NCBI GenBank assembly: GCA_022801735.1
Contig: JAAWSW010000011.1
Coordinates: 1-23,543, forward strand
Direction of reading: 5' to 3'
DNA length: 23,543 nt
Source of the DNA: Bacilli bacterium
GTDB taxonomy: Bacteria; Bacillota_I; Bacilli_A; RF39; UBA660
Positions 19,359 to 23,543 of the stretch are shown here, piece after piece. The notes below the pieces were generated by a model. It saw nothing but the letters and a program-made list of their open reading frames with translations, was not told the DNA's origin and did no database searches. The position numbers and the translations under genes were made by a program. How positions within the stretch are numbered: the stretch's first letter is position 1; each line of letters opens with the position of its first letter.

Positions 19359-20058
19359 TAACGAAATGAAAAATGAAATCTTACTAAATGACAATCCAAA
19401 ATCGTCATTTAGTGAATCAATAAAGTCAATCAGAGCCAACCTAAAGTTTTCTAACTTAAATGGTGGTAATAAGGTTATTTTAATGACAAGTGCAAACCCT
19501 AGTGAAGGTAAAAGTTTTATAACTGCTAACTTAGCATGTTCCTTCGCTAAAGATAATAAAAAAGTTTTAATCATAGATGCTGACCTACGTAAAGGACGCC
19601 AACATAGAATCTTTGGAATACCTAACAATAAACACTATGGTTATTCTAATATGATTGTTAATGTAAACAAAGATGGATTCTCATTTGATGGTTATATTAA
19701 TAAGACAAGCATTCCTAACTTAGACTTCATTAATTTAGGTGCTACTCCACCATCACCAACTGAACTATTATCTTCTGATAATAACAGACTATTATTAGAA
19801 TTTCTAAAAAGAAAATACGATTATATTTTCTTAGATTGTCCACCAGTTTTAGGATTAAGTGATACTCTAATTTTAAGTAGTATGTCTGACTTTAATATCG
19901 TAGTTGTATCAAATAAACAAACAAAAATGGAACAACTATTAGATGTTAAAAAAGCATTCGAAATAGCAAATAGTAATATAACAGGTGTCATTCTAAATAA
20001 AGTGGATAAAAAACATCATGGCTATGGATATGGCTATTATGGTTACTATGGTGATTAG
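19345..20058 (+). CDS. Tyrosine autokinase, CpsD (YveL) family
   Basis: A 237-residue cytoplasmic BY-kinase. The P-loop is SANPSEGKS (49-57), with Ser where Gly is more usual; the Walker A' motif is VLIIDADLRKGRQH and the Walker B motif is YIFLDCPP. The C-terminus carries a tyrosine cluster (GYGYGYYGYYG, six Tyr), the autophosphorylation tail that controls capsule assembly. It works with the CpsC-like partner upstream and is reversed by the PHP phosphatase encoded 2 nt downstream. All three genes are adjacent and in the same direction. Confidence 0.93.
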   Translation: MKKNNNEMKNEILLNDNPKSSFSESIKSIRANLKFSNLNGGNKVILMTSANPSEGKSFITANLACSFAKDNKKVLIIDADLRKGRQHRIFGIPNNKHYGYSNMIVNVNKDGFSFDGYINKTSIPNLDFINLGATPPSPTELLSSDNNRLLLEFLKRKYDYIFLDCPPVLGLSDTLILSSMSDFNIVVVSNKQTKMEQLLDVKKAFEIANSNITGVILNKVDKKHHGYGYGYYGYYGD

Positions 20059-20060
20059 TA

Positions 20061-20783
20061 ATGAAAGATTTACACACTCATGTAATGTATGGAATTGATG
20101 ATGGAAGCAGAACTATAGAAGAATCTATGACAATGCTAGAAAGATTATCTAATGAAGGCGTTACCGACGTAATGCTTACACCCCATTATATTGAAAATAG
20201 TAAATATAACTGTAACAACAAAAACAAAAAACAATTATTTAAAAAAATAAAACAAGAAGCCCAAAGACGTGGAATAAACATTAACATTTACCTTGGTAAT
20301 GAAATCATGGTAAATAATAATATTATGAATCTATTTAATACTGAAATAGCCACATTAAACGCTTCAAAATATCTATTAATCGAACTTCCAATGGAAAAAG
20401 AATTCGATGACTTAGATTTAGTTATAAAAGAATTAACAAGTAATGGTGTTATACCCATAATTGCTCATCCAGAAAGATATTCTTATGTTAAAGATAATTA
20501 TAAATGGTTAGAAGAATACTTGAAAATGGGAGTATTATTCCAAAGTAACTATGAAAGTTTATTTGGAAAATATGGCAAAGAAGCAAAGAAAACAATAAAA
20601 AAATTATTAAAACATAATATGGTACACTTTCTTGCTTCTGATATACACCACGAAAGTAGTAAATGCAACTTAAAAAAATTACATAAAAAATTAAAAAGAA
20701 TTATTAAAAGTGAAGACAATATTAACGATTTACTAAATAATAACTTTACAAAAGTTATAAAAAATGAAGATATAAATTCATAG
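20061..20783 (+). CDS. PHP-type tyrosine phosphatase, CpsB (YwqE) family
   Basis: A 240-residue metal-dependent phosphatase that removes phosphate from the CpsD tyrosine cluster. Metal-binding motifs are all present: DLHTHVMYGIDDG at the start, TPHYIENS, the GNEI segment, AHPERY and ASDIHH near the end. It begins 2 nt after the kinase stop and has a weak ribosome site, so translational coupling is likely. The order kinase modulator, kinase, phosphatase differs from the streptococcal cpsB-cpsC-cpsD order but keeps the same set. Confidence 0.93.
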   Translation: MKDLHTHVMYGIDDGSRTIEESMTMLERLSNEGVTDVMLTPHYIENSKYNCNNKNKKQLFKKIKQEAQRRGININIYLGNEIMVNNNIMNLFNTEIATLNASKYLLIELPMEKEFDDLDLVIKELTSNGVIPIIAHPERYSYVKDNYKWLEEYLKMGVLFQSNYESLFGKYGKEAKKTIKKLLKHNMVHFLASDIHHESSKCNLKKLHKKLKRIIKSEDNINDLLNNNFTKVIKNEDINS

Positions 20784-20792
20784 GGGGTTATT

Positions 20793-21428
20793 ATGTATAA
20801 ATATATTAAAAGATTTATCGATATCGTTTTATCTACCCTACTATTACTTTTATTTATGATTCCAATGATTATAGTTAGTATTTGTATAAAATTAGAAAGT
20901 AATGGTCCTATCTTATTCAAACAAACACGTACAGGCTATAAAGGAAAACAATTTACTTTATATAAATTTAGAAGTATGACAGTAGATAATAATGTTCTCG
21001 ATTTTTCAAAAGAAAACACAATTACAAAAGTTGGCAAATTTATCAGAAAAACATCATTAGATGAATTGCCACAATTCATAAACATTCTAAAAGGAGATAT
21101 GTCCTTTATAGGACCTAGACCTTGGATTATAGAATATGCTAAACTATTTACAGCAAAACAAAGAAAAAGACTTGATGTCACACCAGGAATAACTGGACTT
21201 GCACAAGCCAGCGGACGTAACGACATAAGTATTATAGATAAAATTAACTATGATCTTGAATATGTTGATAACTTCTCATTCTTAATGGATTTAAAAGTAA
21301 TATTTAAAACATTAAAAATAATATTTACCAAACAAGGTGCAGACATTAATAAAAGCGAAATCGCAAACGAACTTGACAAATTAAAAGAATATAATTTAAC
21401 TAACAATCTAATTACAAGTTTAGATTAA
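20793..21428 (+). CDS. Initiating sugar-phosphate transferase (PF02397 phosphoglycosyltransferase)
   Basis: A 211-residue monotopic phosphoglycosyltransferase that transfers a sugar phosphate from a nucleotide sugar to undecaprenyl phosphate, the first step of the repeat unit. A single N-terminal hydrophobic re-entrant segment (about 10-32) is followed by KFRSM, the catalytic DELPQ (Asp-Glu pair), GDMSFIGPRP and PGITGLAQASGRN. The size is that of the catalytic domain alone, as in PglC/EpsL-type enzymes, without the extra helices of WbaP. The donor sugar cannot be read. The stop of the previous gene lies in the AGGGGG ribosome site. Confidence 0.93.
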   Translation: MYKYIKRFIDIVLSTLLLLLFMIPMIIVSICIKLESNGPILFKQTRTGYKGKQFTLYKFRSMTVDNNVLDFSKENTITKVGKFIRKTSLDELPQFINILKGDMSFIGPRPWIIEYAKLFTAKQRKRLDVTPGITGLAQASGRNDISIIDKINYDLEYVDNFSFLMDLKVIFKTLKIIFTKQGADINKSEIANELDKLKEYNLTNNLITSLD

Positions 21429-21452
21429 ACCTGAATAATAAGGGGGTATATT

Positions 21453-22208
21453 ATGAAAAATGATTTGATTAGTATTATTGTTCCAGTATATAATGCTGAA
21501 AAATTTATTTCCGACACTATTAACAGTATAAAAAAACAAACATATAAAAATTGGGAATTAATTTTAGTTGATGACTGTTCTATTGATAATAGTGTCAGAA
21601 TCATAAAAGAATTTATTAAAAACGACAATAGAATAAAATTATTTCAGCAAAATAAAAACAATGGTGTCGCAACTACACGTAATAAAGGAATTGAAGTTGC
21701 TACAGGTAAATACTTGTGTTTTATAGATGCTGACGATTTATGGAATCCAGACAAATTAAATAAACAAGTAAATTTTATGAAACAAAACAACTGCGCATTT
21801 TCATTTACTGGTTATGAATTTACTAATAAAGATGGAATACCAAATGGAAAAAAAGTTTTTATTCCAAATCAAATCAATTATAAACAAGCCCTAAAAAATA
21901 CAACAATTTGGACAAGTACAGTAATGTTTGATTTAACCAAATTATCAAAAAAAGATATCACTATGCCTAATGTAAAAAGCGAAGATACTGCTACATGGTG
22001 GAAAATATTAAAAAAAACAGATTATGCATATGGACTTAATGAAATTCTATCTTATTATAGAAGAAGCCCAAATACTCTATCTGCCAATAAATTAACTGCA
22101 ATCAAAAGAATATGGCACCTATATAGAAATATTGAACACTTAAATATATTTTATAGTTCTTATAATTTCTGTTTCTATGCCATAAATGCATTAAAAAGAA
22201 GAATTTAG
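21453..22208 (+). CDS. Family 2 glycosyltransferase
   Basis: A 251-residue GT2 enzyme with a GT-A fold: ISIIVPVYNAEKFI at the start, LVDDCSIDNS, NNGVATTRNKGIEVATGKYLCFIDADDLW with the metal-binding DxD, and a C-terminal acceptor region with SEDTATWW, close to the usual 'EDxxxW' catalytic motif. It probably adds the second sugar of the repeat unit on the inner face of the membrane. There are no membrane segments. Linkage and sugar are unknown. AAGGGGG precedes the ATG. Confidence 0.9.
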   Translation: MKNDLISIIVPVYNAEKFISDTINSIKKQTYKNWELILVDDCSIDNSVRIIKEFIKNDNRIKLFQQNKNNGVATTRNKGIEVATGKYLCFIDADDLWNPDKLNKQVNFMKQNNCAFSFTGYEFTNKDGIPNGKKVFIPNQINYKQALKNTTIWTSTVMFDLTKLSKKDITMPNVKSEDTATWWKILKKTDYAYGLNEILSYYRRSPNTLSANKLTAIKRIWHLYRNIEHLNIFYSSYNFCFYAINALKRRI

Positions 22209-22218
22209 GTGAAATAAA

Positions 22219-23418
22219 ATGCTAAAAAAATTCAAAAATAGTTTAAAATATATCAAATTAACAGATATACTTTCTATATTTACTTTTATCATTATTTTAA
22301 TCCCTAGTTTGATTTATAAAATATATTTAAAAATATTAAATAAAAAATTATATTTAATTTGTGAAGATAAAAATGAGGCATGTGATAATGGGTATCATTT
22401 ATTCAAATATATAAGAACAAAATATCCTTTAGATAACGTTTATTATGCAATCAATACAAAATCTAATGATTACCAAAAAATTAAAAAATATGGAAACATA
22501 ATTAATTTTAATAGTTTGAAACACTGGATTTATTATTTATGTGCAACCAAAAACATTAGTACACATAAATATGGTAATCCTTGCCCACCACTATTTTATG
22601 TATTACATGTTTATTTAAATTTATTTAACAATCGAGTTTTTTTACAACATGGAATCACAATGAACGACTCTAAATGGCTATACTATAAAAACACTAAGTT
22701 TTCTACCATTATTTGTGCTGCTAAATTAGAATATGAATATATTAAAGAAAAATTCGGCTATCCAAAGCAAAATGTTAAATATTTAGGGTTCCCAAGGTTT
22801 GATAATCTTGATAAAAGTAGAACCAACAACAAACAAATTGTTATAATGCCAACCTGGAGAAACTGGCTAGGAAGAGAAACTAATAATTTAAATACTAAAA
22901 CTAATTTTTTAAATACAGACTATTATAAAAAATTTAACAGCCTTTTAAATAATAAAACATTAATTTCATTTTTAGAAAAAGAAAAAATTACACTTTACTT
23001 TTTCCCACATAGAAATATGCAAAAATTTATCAACCTATTTGACAGTCCATCAAATAACATTAAAATTGTAACAAGTAAAGAGTTTGATATTCAAGACTTA
23101 ATTATTGAATCTGCTTTAATGATTACAGACTACTCTAGTGTTTCACTTGACTTTGCATACATGAAAAAACCAGTTTTATATTACCAATTTGATAATAAAG
23201 AATTTAGAAAAAAACAATTACAAGAAGGTTATTTTTCCTATGAAAATAATGGTTTTGGAAAAATTTATGAAGATGAACATGAATTAATCAGTGAAATCAT
23301 TAAGATATATAATAATAATTATAAACTAGAAAATAACTATTTAAAAAGAATAAATAATTTTTTTGAATTAAATGACAAAAAAAACAGCGAACGAGTTTAT
23401 AATATGATAAAAGAATAG
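22219..23418 (+). CDS. CDP-glycerol/ribitol-type polyol-phosphate transferase
   Basis: A 399-residue protein of the CDP-glycerol glycerophosphotransferase family (PF04464), whose known members (TagB, TagF, TarL) add glycerol- or ribitol-phosphate to teichoic acids or capsules. There is an N-terminal hydrophobic segment (about 17-40), then FLQHGITMND (141-150), PTWRNWLGRE, FPHRNM, ITDYSSVSLDFAYMKKPVLYY and a GYFSYENNGFG tail motif. The conserved His of HG and of PHR, expected in the active site, are kept. Its place in the cluster suggests that the polymer carries a polyol phosphate. Whether it adds one unit (TagB-like) or many (TagF-like) cannot be told. Confidence 0.88.
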   Translation: MLKKFKNSLKYIKLTDILSIFTFIIILIPSLIYKIYLKILNKKLYLICEDKNEACDNGYHLFKYIRTKYPLDNVYYAINTKSNDYQKIKKYGNIINFNSLKHWIYYLCATKNISTHKYGNPCPPLFYVLHVYLNLFNNRVFLQHGITMNDSKWLYYKNTKFSTIICAAKLEYEYIKEKFGYPKQNVKYLGFPRFDNLDKSRTNNKQIVIMPTWRNWLGRETNNLNTKTNFLNTDYYKKFNSLLNNKTLISFLEKEKITLYFFPHRNMQKFINLFDSPSNNIKIVTSKEFDIQDLIIESALMITDYSSVSLDFAYMKKPVLYYQFDNKEFRKKQLQEGYFSYENNGFGKIYEDEHELISEIIKIYNNNYKLENNYLKRINNFFELNDKKNSERVYNMIKE

Positions 23419-23429
23419 AGGTGTAAAAT

Positions 23430-23543
23430 ATGCTATTAATTACTATCATTTTTCTATTATTTCCTGTTTTAGGATTACCAATTTATTGCTTTCTATATTT
23501 TTTCGATAAAAATAAAAAAGGAATAATTTATTCTTTATTAATT
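23430..23543 (+). CDS. Start of a membrane protein, cut by the window edge
   Basis: Only the first 38 codons are in the window. They start MLLITIIFLLFPVLGLPIYC with one hydrophobic segment, then FFDKNKKGIIYSLLI, which looks like a loop and the beginning of a second segment. GAGGTG lies 7 nt before the ATG. In this position a capsule polymerase (EpsG/Wzy-like) or flippase would be expected, but too little is visible to choose. Confidence 0.6.
   Translation, partial: MLLITIIFLLFPVLGLPIYCFLYFFDKNKKGIIYSLLI

Noticed and set aside
1..23543. tRNA or rRNA genes, insertion sequences, integrases
   Set aside because: I looked for rRNA-like conserved blocks, CCA-ending cloverleafs and transposase or integrase motifs and saw none.

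Overview
The window is very AT-rich DNA from a Gram-positive-type bacterium, most likely a low-GC Bacillota in the class Bacilli (an RF39-, Erysipelotrichales- or Mollicutes-related lineage; inferred from gene content and codon use only). Evidence is a Tyr-type T-box, a rimP-nusA-ylxR-infB operon, GGAGG-type ribosome sites, a streptococcal-style CpsB/C/D capsule module and an LCP protein. UGA is read as stop (toxN ends on TGA), so the code is the standard bacterial one.

Layout. (1) 1-2998, minus strand: a T-box-controlled operon deoC-tyrS, probably continuing into a GNAT acetyltransferase gene and ending at a hairpin terminator. (2) 2995-3802, minus: a type III toxin-antitoxin locus with three exact 36-nt toxI repeats, an attenuating terminator and a ToxN/AbiQ endoribonuclease gene. 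toxN also has a near-consensus promoter of its own. (3) 3860-4845, minus: an unknown secreted, C-terminally anchored protein whose promoter spacer is a (TA)8 tract. (4) 4864-6757, minus: gtrB-gtrA-type lipid-linked sugar genes followed by a prolyl-tRNA-editing-like deacylase. (5) 6774-7197, minus: an orphan type IV pilin-like gene. (6) 7205-9161, plus: a ydbS-ydbT-like pair of bacterial PH-domain membrane proteins. (7) 9143-14783, minus: rimP (lacking its C-terminal domain), nusA, ylxR and infB, then an unknown helical-repeat gene with its own promoter and terminator, then rbfA. (8) 14845-15218: an unannotated compact locus. A plus-strand unit encodes a 26-residue single-membrane-span peptide, and a predicted minus-strand RNA overlaps its 3' end. 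This is the layout of a type I toxin-antitoxin system. (9) 15226-16812, minus: a CpsA-like LCP protein, preceded by a second tiny membrane-peptide gene (34 residues) with its own terminator. (10) 16969-23543, plus: a capsule or exopolysaccharide operon led by a surface protein with a thioester-domain-like region, then CpsC, CpsD, CpsB, an initiating phosphoglycosyltransferase, a GT2 enzyme, a CDP-glycerol-type transferase and the start of a membrane protein cut by the window edge.

How the parts work together. Region 10 builds a surface polymer: CpsC/CpsD/CpsB form the tyrosine phosphorylation control module, the phosphoglycosyltransferase starts the lipid-linked unit, and the later enzymes extend or decorate it. 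The divergent LCP protein would attach the polymer to the wall. Regions 3, 5 and the first gene of region 10 add further surface proteins. Region 7 is the conserved transcription/translation core. The strongest candidates for something undescribed are the type I-like locus at 14889-15218, the private toxN promoter, the possibly phase-variable (TA)8 promoter, and the DeoC cysteine tail. All functional statements are read from sequence; no search or folding program was run.
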